Part shown: piece after piece, positions 17,840 through 27,275 of the stretch
How positions within the stretch are numbered: the stretch's first letter is position 1
How the letters are laid out: each line of letters opens with the position of its first letter
Assembly: GCF_025263565.1 (NCBI RefSeq)
Contig: NZ_CP079865.1
Span: forward strand, 4,464,001 to 4,528,000
Source: Mycobacterium sp. SMC-8
Lineage (GTDB): Bacteria; Actinomycetota; Actinomycetes; Mycobacteriales; Mycobacteriaceae
Reading direction: 5' to 3'
Length of the DNA: 64,000 nucleotides
Position numbers and translations under genes: made by a program
The notes under the pieces: model-generated
What the model was told of the DNA's origin: nothing
Seen by the model: the letters and a program-made list of their open reading frames with translations, nothing else
Databases searched by the model: none

Positions 17840-19439
17840 CGCCCATGTCCACCACCACATCGCCGATCGCCAGGACGGAGGCGCGATGTCCGACCACGAT
17901 CACCGTGGCCCCGCCGGCGGCGCGACGCGCGATCGCCTCCAGCACCCGCGCTTCGGTGGGTCCGTCGAGGTGGGCGGTGGGTTCGTCGAACAGAACCAGC
18001 GGCGCCCCGGATCCGAGTACCCGGGCCAGTCCGAGTCGCTGCCGCTGCCCGAGCGACAGCCCGACCCCGCCGCGCCCCACCACGGTGTCGAGACCGGCGG
18101 GCAGCGTGGCGAGCACCTCGTCCAAACAAGCGTCCCGGCAAGCGGCTTCGAGATCATTCAGCGGGCCGAACAGCTCCAGGTTCTGCCGCACGGTGCCCGG
18201 GATCAGCACGGGTCTCTGCGCCAGCCATCCCACCTGCGACCACCACTGCCGCGTATCCAGGTCACCCACGTCGAGGCCGTTGATCTGGATCCGCCCGGCC
18301 GTCGGGCGGTCCAGGCCGAGGATCGCCTGTAGCAGCGTGGATTTGCCGATGCCGTTCGGACCGGTCAGTACCGTCACGCGGCCGGGCTGTGCCGTCATCG
18401 CCGGGACGTCGACCTCGACGGTGACCGCAGCACCCGGCACCGGCGCGTCTCCGGCAGGCGGCTGCCGGGCGGCGTCGATGAACCGGAACGCCGCCTGCAC
18501 CGCCGTCTTGCCGTCCTGGGAGGCGTGGAATGCGGCTCCGACCCGGCGCAGCGGCCAGAACACCTCCGGGGCGAGCAGCAGCGCGGTCAGCCCGGCGGTC
18601 AAGGTCATCTCACCGAACACCAACCGCATGCCGACCCCGACCGCGACCAGCGCCACCCCGAGCGTGGCCAGCAATTCCAGCACCAGCGCGGACAAGAACG
18701 CGATGCGCATCGTGGCCATCGCCGAACGGCGGTGCGCGGCACCCAGTTCGGCGATCCGCTCCGCGGCCCCTTCTGCTCTGCCCAGCGCCCGCAGGGTGGG
18801 CAGGCCCGCCACCAGGTCCAGTAGCCGAGACTGCAACGTCGACATCGCCGTCAGCGCCGCTGCCGACCGGTCCGCCGTGGCCAGACCGACTAGGATCATG
18901 AACACCGGAATGAGCGGCAGCGCGATCAGCACGATCACGGCGGATTTCCAGTCGTAGAGCGCGATGACCACCGCGGTGGCCGGGGTCAGCACCGCGGCCA
19001 GGAACAGCGAGGGCAGGTAGGCGATGAAGTACGCCCGCAACCCGTCGAGTCCCCGGGTGATCACCACCGCGGCGTCGTCGCGGTGGGTGGCGAGCTCGCG
19101 CGGCGTCAGCGAGGTGGCCGCCGTCAACACCTGTTCGCTCAGGTCGGCGATGACGGCGCTGGCCCCGTGCTGGGCGAGCCGGCCCTGCTGCCACTGCACC
19201 AGGGTGCGAGCCGTCCACAGCGCCGCCAGGGTCGTGATCTGGGCGGCGAGCGCGTCGACGCTGCGGGAGGCCGGGTCGGTGATCACCCGGGCGACCACAT
19301 CGGCAAGGACGACCGCCGAGGCGATCGTGCACGCCGCGATGAGCACGCCGCAGACCGTGGTGACGGCCAGGAATCGGCGCGTCGCCGTCGAGGCTCGCCA
19401 CAGTCGCGGGTCGATCGGGGCGCGGGTGGGATCGGTCAG
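17820..19439 (-). CDS. cydD: CydD-type ABC transporter subunit
   Basis: This is the partner of CydC in the transporter needed for bd-oxidase assembly. It has a six-helix membrane domain and a complete ATPase: Walker A GPNGIGKSTLL, Q-loop VGWLAQRPV, signature LSLGQRQRLGLARVL, Walker B PLVLFDEPTAHLD and a switch histidine in VVGHRAS. The start is unusual. Between 19562 and well into the conserved N-terminus (APIDPRLWRAS) no ATG, GTG or TTG occurs. A CTG at 19439 overlaps the cydB stop as CTGA and gives the expected N-terminus. The ATG at 19562 would need a 127-base overlap with cydB. Confidence 0.9.
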   Translation of the reverse strand: MTDPTRAPIDPRLWRASTATRRFLAVTTVCGVLIAACTIASAVVLADVVARVITDPASRSVDALAAQITTLAALWTARTLVQWQQGRLAQHGASAVIADLSEQVLTAATSLTPRELATHRDDAAVVITRGLDGLRAYFIAYLPSLFLAAVLTPATAVVIALYDWKSAVIVLIALPLIPVFMILVGLATADRSAAALTAMSTLQSRLLDLVAGLPTLRALGRAEGAAERIAELGAAHRRSAMATMRIAFLSALVLELLATLGVALVAVGVGMRLVFGEMTLTAGLTALLLAPEVFWPLRRVGAAFHASQDGKTAVQAAFRFIDAARQPPAGDAPVPGAAVTVEVDVPAMTAQPGRVTVLTGPNGIGKSTLLQAILGLDRPTAGRIQINGLDVGDLDTRQWWSQVGWLAQRPVLIPGTVRQNLELFGPLNDLEAACRDACLDEVLATLPAGLDTVVGRGGVGLSLGQRQRLGLARVLGSGAPLVLFDEPTAHLDGPTEARVLEAIARRAAGGATVIVVGHRASVLAIGDVVVDMGGDRVRS

Positions 19440-20476
19440 GACGGCCGCCTCGACAGTCCGATGGATTCCGGAATGGCCTCGGCGGTGACGCGTTTGCGGA
19501 ACACCCAGTAAGACCAGGCCTGGTAACCCAGCACCAGCGGCAGCAGGGTCAGCGACGCCCACGACATGATCTTGAGCGTGTACGGCGTCGAGGACCCGTT
19601 GTAGATCGTCACGTTCCAGTCCGGGTTCAGTGTCGACGGCAGCAGATTGGGATACATCGAGCCGAAGATGAGCACTGCCACCGCGGCGATCACGATCACC
19701 ATGGACACGAATGCGAGCCCCTCACGGCGCTGTCCCCACATCAGGGCCACCGCGGTCAGCAACGCGAGCACCGCGACAGCGAGCGCCCACCAGGTCCAGG
19801 TGCGGCCGTAGGCCAGCTGGGTCCACAAGCCGAAGCCGCCGGCGAGCGCGATCGTCGGCACCGACATGATGCGGCCCACGCGGAAGGCGTCCTCGCGCAG
19901 GGCGCCCGCGGTGCGCAGCGCGAGGTAGACCGAGCCGTAGAACACGAACAGCGTCGCCGTCGCAAATCCGCCCAGCAAGGTGTACGGGCTGAGCACGTCA
20001 CCGATGCCGGCATGGGCCTGGCCGTCGGCGTCGATCGGCAAGCCGCGCAACAGAATCGCGAATGCGACACCCCACAGGAACGCGGGTAGCCATGAGCCGA
20101 GCGCGATCCCGACGTCGGCCCAGCGCCGCCACTGCGGATCGTTGATCTTGCCGCGCCATTCGATGCCGACGATCCGCAGGATCATGCCGAACAAAATCGC
20201 CAGCAGTGGCAGGTACAGCGCCGAGAACAGCGTCGCGTACCAGTTGGGGAACGCGGCGAACATCGCTGCGCCCGCGGTGATCAGCCACACCTCGTTGGCG
20301 TCCCAGACCGGGCCGATGGTGTTGAGGACCGCGCGGCGCCGGTTGTCGGGATCGCCGGGCCCCATGGTGCCCATCGGGGCCATCAGCATGCCGACGCCGA
20401 AGTCGAAACCCTCGAGCACCAGAAAGCCGAGGAACAGCACGGCGATCAGGACAAACCACAGTTCCTGGAGTCCCAT
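19436..20476 (-). CDS. cydB: Cytochrome bd oxidase subunit II
   Basis: CydB is the structural subunit of the quinol-oxidising bd terminal oxidase, used at low oxygen or when the bcc-aa3 branch is blocked. The 346-residue protein is a series of membrane helices beginning MGLQELWFVLIAVLFLGF with the conserved LVLEGFDFGVGML, and contains GPVWDANEVWLITAG. AGGAG lies six bases before the ATG. It follows cydA by nine bases on the minus strand. Confidence 0.96.
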   Translation of the reverse strand: MGLQELWFVLIAVLFLGFLVLEGFDFGVGMLMAPMGTMGPGDPDNRRRAVLNTIGPVWDANEVWLITAGAAMFAAFPNWYATLFSALYLPLLAILFGMILRIVGIEWRGKINDPQWRRWADVGIALGSWLPAFLWGVAFAILLRGLPIDADGQAHAGIGDVLSPYTLLGGFATATLFVFYGSVYLALRTAGALREDAFRVGRIMSVPTIALAGGFGLWTQLAYGRTWTWWALAVAVLALLTAVALMWGQRREGLAFVSMVIVIAAVAVLIFGSMYPNLLPSTLNPDWNVTIYNGSSTPYTLKIMSWASLTLLPLVLGYQAWSYWVFRKRVTAEAIPESIGLSRRPS

Positions 20477-20485
20477 GACAATCTC

Positions 20486-21946
20486 CTAGTAGGCGAACGA
20501 CAGGGGTGCGACGTCGTTCTCGTCGGGCGGTGCCGGAGGCGCCGGTTCGGAGTCGTGTTCCTGCGGGCCTTCGGTCACGTATCGCCGCAACAGGTAGAAC
20601 CACACCACCGCCAGCGCGCCGTACAGCAGCGTGAACACCGCCAGCGAGAACATCACGGTGCCTGCCGCGTGGTTGGACACGCCCTCCTGCACGGTCATCC
20701 GGACCATCGGGTCACCCGTGGGATTGGGGACCACCACCCAGGGCTGCCGGCCCATCTCCGTGAAGATCCAGCCGGCCGAGCTGGCCAGGAACGGCGTTGG
20801 AAGGGTCAGCAGTCCGAAGGTTCCGTACCAGCGCTGGTCGGGGATCCGTCCCCGGCGGGTCAGCCAAAGGCTCACCAGCGCGAACGCCACCGGCACCAGC
20901 AGCAATCCGATCATCGCGCGGAATGACCAGTAGGTCACGAACAGATTGGGGCGGTAGTTGCCGGGGCCGAACTTCTGCTCGGCCGCGCGTTGCAGATCCT
21001 CGACGCCCTGCAGCGTCACACCGGAGAACTTGCCCTCGGCCAGGAAGGGCAGCACATAGGGAACCTCGATGAGGTGGATGACGCTGTCGCAGTTGTTGTG
21101 CGTCCCCACGGTCAGGATCGAGAAGTCGGGGTCGGTTGCGGTGTAGCACAAGGATTCCGCCGACGCCATCTTCATCGGCTGCTGGTCGAACATGAGCTTG
21201 CCCTGGATGTCGCCGGTGAAGAACAAGCCCGCGGCGGCGATCAGTGCGACCAGACTGCCCAGGATCGTGGCGGGGCGGTACATGGTCCTGGCTTCGACGT
21301 CTTCACCGCCGCGCCGCTGTGCGCGCACCATCAGCCACGCGCAGATGCCGGCGACGAACGCCCCGGCGGTCAGCAGTGCCGCGGTGATGGCGTGCAGCGA
21401 GGCCCAGATGGCGGTGTTGTTGGTCAGCAACGCCACGAAATCGACGAGTTCGGCCCGCCCGGTCTCCGGGTTGTAGCGCGCGCCGACCGGATGCTGCATG
21501 AAGGAGTTCGCCGCGATGATGAAGTAGGCCGAGGCGTTGACGCCGAACGCGACGATCCAGATGCAGGCCAGATGGACCAGGCGCGGCAACCGGTTCCAGC
21601 CGAAGATCCACAGGCCGATGAACGTGGACTCGAAGAAGAACGCGATCAGGCCTTCGAAGGCGAGCGGGGCGCCGAAGATGTCACCGACGAAGCGGGAGTA
21701 CTCGCTCCAGTTCATCCCGAATTGGAACTCCTGCACGATGCCGGTCGCCACACCTATCGCGAAGTTGATCAGGAACAGCTTGCCGAAGAAGCGCGTCAGC
21801 CGGTACCAGGCGGTGTTGCCCGTGACGTGCCAAACCGTCTGCATGACGGCGATCAGCGGCGCCAGCCCGATGGTCAGCGGGACGAAGATGAAGTGATAGA
21901 CGGTGGTGATTCCGAACTGCCACCGCGACACATCCAATGCGTCCAT
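20486..21946 (-). CDS. cydA: Cytochrome bd oxidase subunit I
   Basis: CydA holds the three haems and oxidises quinol while reducing oxygen to water. His18 in TTVYHFIFVPLTIG is the expected axial ligand of the high-spin haem. GRQPW within FTEMGRQPWVV is the conserved C-terminal block, and NWSEYSRFVGDIFGAPLAFE lies near the haem pocket. The 486-residue length fits the short Q-loop class. It is the first gene of cydA-cydB-cydD-cydC-DUF4190. A palindrome centred near 21985 lies in its upstream region. Confidence 0.96.
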   Translation of the reverse strand: MDALDVSRWQFGITTVYHFIFVPLTIGLAPLIAVMQTVWHVTGNTAWYRLTRFFGKLFLINFAIGVATGIVQEFQFGMNWSEYSRFVGDIFGAPLAFEGLIAFFFESTFIGLWIFGWNRLPRLVHLACIWIVAFGVNASAYFIIAANSFMQHPVGARYNPETGRAELVDFVALLTNNTAIWASLHAITAALLTAGAFVAGICAWLMVRAQRRGGEDVEARTMYRPATILGSLVALIAAAGLFFTGDIQGKLMFDQQPMKMASAESLCYTATDPDFSILTVGTHNNCDSVIHLIEVPYVLPFLAEGKFSGVTLQGVEDLQRAAEQKFGPGNYRPNLFVTYWSFRAMIGLLLVPVAFALVSLWLTRRGRIPDQRWYGTFGLLTLPTPFLASSAGWIFTEMGRQPWVVVPNPTGDPMVRMTVQEGVSNHAAGTVMFSLAVFTLLYGALAVVWFYLLRRYVTEGPQEHDSEPAPPAPPDENDVAPLSFAY

Positions 21947-21975
21947 GCGCCACTCCCAGGCTCTACAAGTCCGAT

Positions 21976-21994
21976 CTACGACAAAGTGTAGTAG
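21976..21994. promoter_or_regulatory. Palindrome upstream of cydA (BlaI/CopY-like)
   Basis: CTACGACA at 21976-21983 and TGTAGTAG at 21987-21994 form an 8-3-8 inverted repeat with one mismatch, and a further TCTACA half-site lies at 21962-21967. Half-sites of the TACTACA/TGTAGTA kind are bound by BlaI/MecI-family repressors, including mycobacterial BlaI. The palindrome is directly visible; the regulator is inferred from similarity alone. Confidence 0.4.
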
Positions 21995-22026
21995 AGGTCG
22001 GGCGTCGCATGGCTAGGACTTTCGTC

Positions 22027-22620
22027 TCATTCCGGCGCGGACGTGACGACCGGATCTCTGGTCGGCGCGAGGTTCTTACTGGCCGAGCGGATGCCGAAGG
22101 CCGACACCACCTCGAACACGCCGAGCACGATCAGCCAGATGCCGACGACCATCGCCAACGTGGCCAACGAGTCAAAGGGCGAGGCGAGCATGATCACGCC
22201 GGCGATGAGGCTGACCACGCCGATGAAGATCTCCCACCCCCGACCGGGCAGGGTCGGGTCACTGATGGCCGACACCGCGGTGGCCACCCCGCGGAAGATG
22301 AACCCGATACCGATCCAGATGGCCAGCAGCAGGATTGATTCCTGCAGGCTCCGGAAGCACAGCACGGCCAGGATCAGGGCGGCCGCGCCGCTGAGGAATA
22401 GCAGTACCCGTCCGCCGGCGGACACGTGGAGGCTGAACGCGAAGACCACCTGCGAGACGCCTGCGATCAACAGATAGGCGCCGAAGAAGATCGCGGCCAC
22501 CACCACGGTGATGGCCGGCCAGACGAGCACCATGACGCCCAGCGCGACGGCGAGAAGGCCGGACACCAGCGCCGACTTCCACAGGTGCTGCAACATGCTT
22601 GGGGGAGCAGCGGTTTCCAT
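22027..22620 (-). CDS. HdeD-family (DUF308) membrane protein, Rv1624c-like
   Basis: The 197-residue protein has six membrane helices arranged as three hairpins, the DUF308 pattern, with repeated GxxxLxxGxxxL segments such as SGLLAVALGVMVLVWP and IGVVSLIAGVIMLASP. It lies upstream of cydA on the same strand, as Rv1624c does in M. tuberculosis. The ATG at 22620 (METAAPPSM) is preferred over an in-frame start at 22686 because the extra residues are not membrane-like. The family is linked to acid resistance in enterobacteria; the role here is unknown. Confidence 0.85.
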   Translation of the reverse strand: METAAPPSMLQHLWKSALVSGLLAVALGVMVLVWPAITVVVAAIFFGAYLLIAGVSQVVFAFSLHVSAGGRVLLFLSGAAALILAVLCFRSLQESILLLAIWIGIGFIFRGVATAVSAISDPTLPGRGWEIFIGVVSLIAGVIMLASPFDSLATLAMVVGIWLIVLGVFEVVSAFGIRSASKNLAPTRDPVVTSAPE

Positions 22621-22821
22621 GCGTGCAGTGTGACACACGGGCGACATGCCTACCCTGTTTTCGCAGTACGGCTGTGATGTCTCCATCGTGTCGTTAATGT
22701 CCTGTTACCGGCGCTGCGCGCCGGATCATCGGTCGTTAACGTTCCTGGCTGGGAATGCCTGGTTCTGAGGGGACTCAGGCGGAAACGCGGACGACCCGAA
22801 GAAGAAAGTAGAGGCAAACCT

Positions 22822-23742
22822 GTGTTGGGTGGAATCCAAGACCGCCGGACCAAGATCTGGCGCATCGCGGCCATCTTCGCTGCGACCGGCGCCCTGGCCC
22901 TGTCGGGCTGTTCGAGCAGCTCGGAGGAACCTAGCGACGAGGGATCCCCGACCGCGGCCGCGCCCGCGGAGAAGGTCGAGGCGATCGCGAACACCGTGCC
23001 GGAGGCCATCAAGTCGACCGGGACACTCGTCGTCGGCGTGAACATTCCGTACGCGCCGAACGAGTTCAAGGACGAGAGCGGCAAGATCGTCGGCTTCGAC
23101 GTCGACCTGATGAACGCCATCGCCGGCACCCTGGGTCTCACCCCGGACTACCGGGAGGCCGACTTCGCCAAGATCATCCCGTCGATCCAGGGCGGCACCT
23201 TCAACGTCGGCATGTCGTCGTTCACCGACAGCAAGGAGCGCGAGCAGCAGGTCGACTTCGTCACCTACTTCTCGGCCGGCACGCTGTGGGCGCAACCCGC
23301 CGGCGGCGACATCGACCCGGAGAACGCGTGCGGCAAGAAGGTCGCGGTGCAGGCGACGACGGTCCAGGAGACCGAAGAGCTGCCCGCGCGCAGCAAGAAG
23401 TGCACCGACGAGGGCAAGCCCGCGATCGAGGTCATCCCGTTCGACAGCCAGGACGCCGCCACGAACGCGGTGGTGCTCGGCCAGGCGGACGCCATGTCGG
23501 CCGATTCCCCGGTGACGCTCTACGCGATCAAGCAGACCAACGGCAAGCTCGAACAGGCCGGCGAGACCTTCGACTCGGCGCCCTACGGGTGGCCGGTCGC
23601 GAAGGGTTCCCCGTTGGCGCAGTCGCTGCTGCAGGCGCTCGAGCATCTGATCGAGAACGGAAAGTACAAGGAGATCGCCGCCAACTGGGGGCTCGAAGAG
23701 GGCATGATCGACAAGCCGGTGATCAACGGCGCGGTCTCCTAG
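22822..23742 (+). CDS. Polar amino-acid ABC transporter substrate-binding lipoprotein
   Basis: This family 3 solute-binding protein captures a polar amino acid outside the membrane. It has a signal peptide with lipobox LALSGC (cysteine near residue 30), a Ser-rich linker and the SBP_bac_3 domain: LVVGVNIPYAPNEF, GKIVGFDVDLMNAIA and GGTFNVGMSSFTDSKER. The substrate cannot be fixed from sequence. GTG 22822 follows AGAGG. Upstream lies a 7-bp-arm hairpin at 22708-22724. It leads a compact operon of permease, ATPase, kinase and regulator. Confidence 0.92.
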   Translation: MLGGIQDRRTKIWRIAAIFAATGALALSGCSSSSEEPSDEGSPTAAAPAEKVEAIANTVPEAIKSTGTLVVGVNIPYAPNEFKDESGKIVGFDVDLMNAIAGTLGLTPDYREADFAKIIPSIQGGTFNVGMSSFTDSKEREQQVDFVTYFSAGTLWAQPAGGDIDPENACGKKVAVQATTVQETEELPARSKKCTDEGKPAIEVIPFDSQDAATNAVVLGQADAMSADSPVTLYAIKQTNGKLEQAGETFDSAPYGWPVAKGSPLAQSLLQALEHLIENGKYKEIAANWGLEEGMIDKPVINGAVS

Positions 23743-23757
23743 GAGACGTTGACAGCG

Positions 23758-24669
23758 ATGAGTGATGCCGGCACGCCGCCACAGTCGATCGACGCCGTCC
23801 CGCTGCGCCATCCGTGGCGGTGGCTGGCGGCGGCCGTCATCCTCGTCATGGTCGGGCTGTTCCTGTACGGGGCGGCGACCAACCCGGCCTACGGCTGGTC
23901 GACGTTCAGGGAGTACTTCTTCCACGAACGCATCCTGCTCGGCGTCTTCAACACGCTGCAGCTGACCATCTACTCGATGATCATCGGCATCGTGCTGGGC
24001 GTCGTTCTCACCGTGATGCGACTGTCTGACAACCCGGTGCTCAGTTCCGTGGCGTGGGTCTTTCTCTGGATTTTCCGCGGCACGCCGATCTACGTGCAGC
24101 TGGCGTTCTGGGGCCTGTTCCCCACGATCTACCGGAACATTCAGCTCGGCGTACCGTTCGGCCCGTCGTTCTTCCACATTGAGCTACAAGACCTTTCGAT
24201 TCCGTTTGTGCTCGCGGTGATCGGACTGGGCCTCAACGAAGCCGCCTATATGGCCGAGATCGTGCGTGCCGGGATCATGTCGGTCCCCGAAGGTCAGATG
24301 GAAGCGTCGACGGCGCTGGGCATGTCGTGGGGCAAGGCCATGCGCCGAACCGTCCTGCCGCAGGCGATGCGCGTGATCATCCCGCCGACCGGCAACGAGC
24401 TGATCAGCCTGTTGAAAACGACGTCACTGGTCACCGCCGTGCCCTACGCCTTCGACCTGTACAGCATCGCCACCCGCGAGATCGCCGCCCGGATCTTCGA
24501 GCCGGTGCCGCTGCTCCTGGTCGCCGCTGCGTGGTACCTGGTGATTACGAGCATCCTGATGGTGGGCCAGTTCTACCTGGAGCGGTACTTCTCCAGGGGA
24601 GCCTCGCGCAAGCTGACCGCAAAACAGCTTGAGGCTCTCGCGTTGGCACAACTGCCTCCGGTGAAATAG
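23758..24669 (+). CDS. Amino-acid ABC transporter permease (HisM/GlnP type)
   Basis: The product is a HisM-type permease. It has an N-terminal helix, then a five-helix domain starting FNTLQLTIYSMIIGIVLGVVL, RGTPIYVQLAFWG, and the EAA loop EASTALGMSWGKAMRRTVLPQ that docks the ATPase. Only one permease is present, so it should act as a homodimer. AGGAG at 23741-23745 lies between two candidate starts, TTG 23749 and ATG 23758; I chose the ATG. The gap to the ATPase gene is nine bases. Confidence 0.92.
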   Translation: MSDAGTPPQSIDAVPLRHPWRWLAAAVILVMVGLFLYGAATNPAYGWSTFREYFFHERILLGVFNTLQLTIYSMIIGIVLGVVLTVMRLSDNPVLSSVAWVFLWIFRGTPIYVQLAFWGLFPTIYRNIQLGVPFGPSFFHIELQDLSIPFVLAVIGLGLNEAAYMAEIVRAGIMSVPEGQMEASTALGMSWGKAMRRTVLPQAMRVIIPPTGNELISLLKTTSLVTAVPYAFDLYSIATREIAARIFEPVPLLLVAAAWYLVITSILMVGQFYLERYFSRGASRKLTAKQLEALALAQLPPVK

Positions 24670-24678
24670 AGGACGGGT

Positions 24679-25461
24679 ATGACGGCAGATGCAATCAGTG
24701 CGACGCCGATGGTCAAGGCGGAGTTGGTGTGCAAGGACTTCGGTGCGCTCAAGGTGCTCAAGGGCATCACACTGGATGTGCACAAGGGGCAGGTGCTTGT
24801 CCTGGTCGGCCCCTCCGGATCCGGTAAGTCAACGTTCCTGCGGTGCATCAATCACCTCGAGACCGTCAGCGCCGGCCGACTCTACGTTGACGGATCGCTG
24901 GTCGGCTACAACGAGCGCGGCGGCAAACTGCACGAGATGAAGCCTCGCGACGTGGCGCGGCAGCGCCGCGACGTGGGCATGGTGTTCCAGCATTTCAACC
25001 TCTTCCCGCACCGGACCGCGCTGGGCAACGTCGTCGAGGCGCCCATCCAGGTCAAGGGGGTCGGGAAAAAGGAGGCCACCGAGCGGGGCCGGGAACTGCT
25101 GGCGCAGGTCGGTCTGGCCGACAAGGCCGAAGCGTATCCGGCGCAGCTTTCGGGCGGTCAACAGCAGCGCGTGGCGATCGCCAGGGCGCTGGCGATGAAT
25201 CCGAAGCTGATGCTGTTCGACGAACCGACCTCGGCGCTGGATCCCGAACTGGTCGGTGAGGTGCTGGGCGTCATGAAGAAGCTGGCGTCCGAAGGCATGA
25301 CGATGATCGTGGTGACCCACGAGATGGGCTTCGCCCGCGAGGTCGCCGACCAACTGGTGTTCATGGACGGCGGTGTGGTGGTGGAGCGCGGAGATCCGCG
25401 TGAGGTGATGGCCAACCCTCAACACGAACGGACGAAGGCGTTTCTCTCCAAAGTGATGTGA
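24679..25461 (+). CDS. Amino-acid ABC transporter ATPase (GlnQ type)
   Basis: This 260-residue ATPase powers the uptake system of the two preceding genes. It has Walker [13 protein letters not shown]-loop [13 protein letters not shown], signature [15 protein letters not shown], Walker [13 protein letters not shown] and the switch histidine in [10 protein letters not shown] short insert ([11 protein letters not shown]) before the Q-loop is common in mycobacterial GlnQ homologues. Its stop overlaps the kinase GTG start as GTGA, so transport and sensing genes are translationally coupled. Confidence 0.94.
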   Translation: MTADAISATPMVKAELVCKDFGALKVLKGITLDVHKGQVLVLVGPSGSGKSTFLRCINHLETVSAGRLYVDGSLVGYNERGGKLHEMKPRDVARQRRDVGMVFQHFNLFPHRTALGNVVEAPIQVKGVGKKEATERGRELLAQVGLADKAEAYPAQLSGGQQQRVAIARALAMNPKLMLFDEPTSALDPELVGEVLGVMKKLASEGMTMIVVTHEMGFAREVADQLVFMDGGVVVERGDPREVMANPQHERTKAFLSKVM

Positions 25462-26591
25462 CGCCCGATCCGGCCACGCCGTTGTGGCGGGCCGCCCAGG
25501 TGTTCCGGCTGCTCAGCTGCGTGTACGCGTTGGGCTTCCAGCTCGCGGTCAACGACGATCTCGAACATCCCGCGGCCGGCTGGGTGCTGTTCGTACTGCT
25601 GATCACCTGGAGTGCGGCCTGCGCGGTCGCCTATCTTCGTGGTTTCGGGCGGCGCCGCGCCTGGGTGCTGGCCGAGATCGCTGTCGTTGTCGCCCTGATG
25701 CTGTCCACGGAGCTGATCGCCTCCGACCAATGGGTACTGGACAACCAGTCGTGGCCGACCACGTTGTGGGCCACCAACGCCACGATCTCGGCGGCCATCC
25801 TGTCCGGACCGGTCGCCGGAATGATCGCAGGGGTGGCGGTGGTCGCGGCCAGCGCCGCGCTGAAGGGGTACGTCAGCATCGACGTCGGCCGCAACGCCAC
25901 CATCGTGATCGAGTTGGCGGTCGGACTCGCGGTCGGTCTGGCCGCCCAGACGGCCCGCCGTGCGCACGCCGAACTGGAACGGGCCGCCCGGTTGTCGGCG
26001 TCGTTGCAGGAGAGGGAACGACTGTCCAGGCAGGTTCACGACGGGGCGATCCAGGTGCTGGCGTTGGTGGCCCGCCGCGGGCGTGAGATCGGGGGAGACA
26101 CCGCCGCACTGGCCGAGCTGGCCGGCGAGCAGGAGCGGGCGTTGCGCCGGCTGGTCAGCACCGCCGAGCCCGCATCGCGCGACAGCCCGGCGTCCGACCT
26201 CGCCGCGATGCTGCGGCGCTGGGCATCGGATCGGGTGTCGGTCAGCGTGCCCGCCGATCCCGTGTTGCTCGACGCCGCCGTCGCCGACGAGTTGTGCGCC
26301 GCGATCGGCAACGCGCTCGACAACGTGGACCAGCATGCTGGAGCCGGGGCGCACGCGTATGTTCTTGTCGAGGACCTGGGCGACACGGTGACCGTCAGCG
26401 TCCGCGACGACGGCGTGGGCATACCGGAAGGGCGGCTGGCCGAAGCGGTCGCCGAAGGTCGTATGGGTGTCGCGAATTCAATTGTGGGAAGGATGAATTC
26501 GTTGGGCGGTCAGGCTGTGCTGAACACCGGCCCGGGGTTGGGTGTGGAGTGGGAGCTGACTGTGCCGCGTACCCCGGACGCATCGCGATGA
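25458..26591 (+). CDS. MacS-like sensor histidine kinase
   Basis: The 377-residue kinase has about five or six membrane helices (residues about 15-165) with little extracytoplasmic sequence. A HisKA_3-type dimerisation helix follows with phospho-acceptor His194 in [12 protein letters not shown], then an ATPase domain with [25 protein letters not shown] and a final G-box [10 protein letters not shown]. The membrane-embedded sensor resembles the MacS/DUF5931 family. Coupling to the ATPase gene (GTGA) and to the regulator (ATGA) suggests it senses transporter state or its substrate; that is inference. Confidence 0.88.
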   Translation: MTPDPATPLWRAAQVFRLLSCVYALGFQLAVNDDLEHPAAGWVLFVLLITWSAACAVAYLRGFGRRRAWVLAEIAVVVALMLSTELIASDQWVLDNQSWPTTLWATNATISAAILSGPVAGMIAGVAVVAASAALKGYVSIDVGRNATIVIELAVGLAVGLAAQTARRAHAELERAARLSASLQERERLSRQVHDGAIQVLALVARRGREIGGDTAALAELAGEQERALRRLVSTAEPASRDSPASDLAAMLRRWASDRVSVSVPADPVLLDAAVADELCAAIGNALDNVDQHAGAGAHAYVLVEDLGDTVTVSVRDDGVGIPEGRLAEAVAEGRMGVANSIVGRMNSLGGQAVLNTGPGLGVEWELTVPRTPDASR

Positions 26592-27232
26592 CCGGTCAGC
26601 CCATCTCGGTGATGGTGGTCGACGACCACCCGATCTGGCGTGACGCGGTGGCACGGGACCTGGCTGACGAGGGTTTCGACGTGGTGGCCACGGCGGACGG
26701 CGTGGCCTCGGCGAAGCGCCGCGCCGCAGTGGTGAAACCCGCTGTGGTGCTGATGGACATGCGGCTGGGTGACGGGGACGGCGCCCAGGCGACCGCCGAG
26801 GTCCTCGCGGTGTCCCCGGCGTCCCGGGTGCTGGTGTTGTCCGCCTCCGATGAGCGCGACGACGTGCTGGAAGCCGTCAAGGCGGGCGCGACGGGATACC
26901 TGGTCAAAAGCGCTTCCAAGCAGGTGCTGACCGACGCGGTGCGCGCCACCGCGTCGGGTCGGGCAGTGTTCACCCCCGGCCTGGCGGGTCTGGTGTTGGG
27001 GGAGTTTCGGCGCATCGAGCGCGACACCCCGGCCGGGCCCACGTTGACCGAGCGCGAGATCGAGATTCTGCGCCATGTCGCCAAGGGGCTCACGGCCAAG
27101 CAGATCGCGTCGCGACTGTCCCTGAGTCATCGCACAGTCGAGAACCACGTCCAGGCCACGTTCCGCAAACTGCAGGTCGGCAACCGCGTCGAGCTGGCCC
27201 GCTACGCGATGGAGCACGGTCTGGACGAGTAG
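26588..27232 (+). CDS. NarL/LuxR-family response regulator
   Basis: The 214-residue protein has a receiver domain with VVDDHPIWRD, phospho-acceptor Asp57 in VVLMDMRLGDG and a conserved lysine in YLVKSAS. A C-terminal LuxR helix-turn-helix follows (LTEREIEILRHVAKGLTAKQ, LSHRTVENHV). Its ATG overlaps the kinase stop, making a cognate pair. Targets are unknown; the upstream transporter is the obvious candidate. Confidence 0.93.
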   Translation: MTGQPISVMVVDDHPIWRDAVARDLADEGFDVVATADGVASAKRRAAVVKPAVVLMDMRLGDGDGAQATAEVLAVSPASRVLVLSASDERDDVLEAVKAGATGYLVKSASKQVLTDAVRATASGRAVFTPGLAGLVLGEFRRIERDTPAGPTLTEREIEILRHVAKGLTAKQIASRLSLSHRTVENHVQATFRKLQVGNRVELARYAMEHGLDE

Positions 27233-27275
27233 TTGTACTCATCCGCCGGGGCGTGCCCGTTGTGACGATGGCGGT

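Noticed and set aside
22690..22745. GTTAAT/GTTAC/GTTAAC elements before the amino-acid binding protein, considered as GlnR boxes.
   Set aside because: One AC-N9-AC spacing is present on the minus strand but the full GlnR double site is not convincing.
22726..24177. A 483-residue minus-strand open frame opposite the ABC transporter genes.
   Set aside because: It is rich in Arg, Gly and Asp without domain pattern and mirrors real plus-strand genes.
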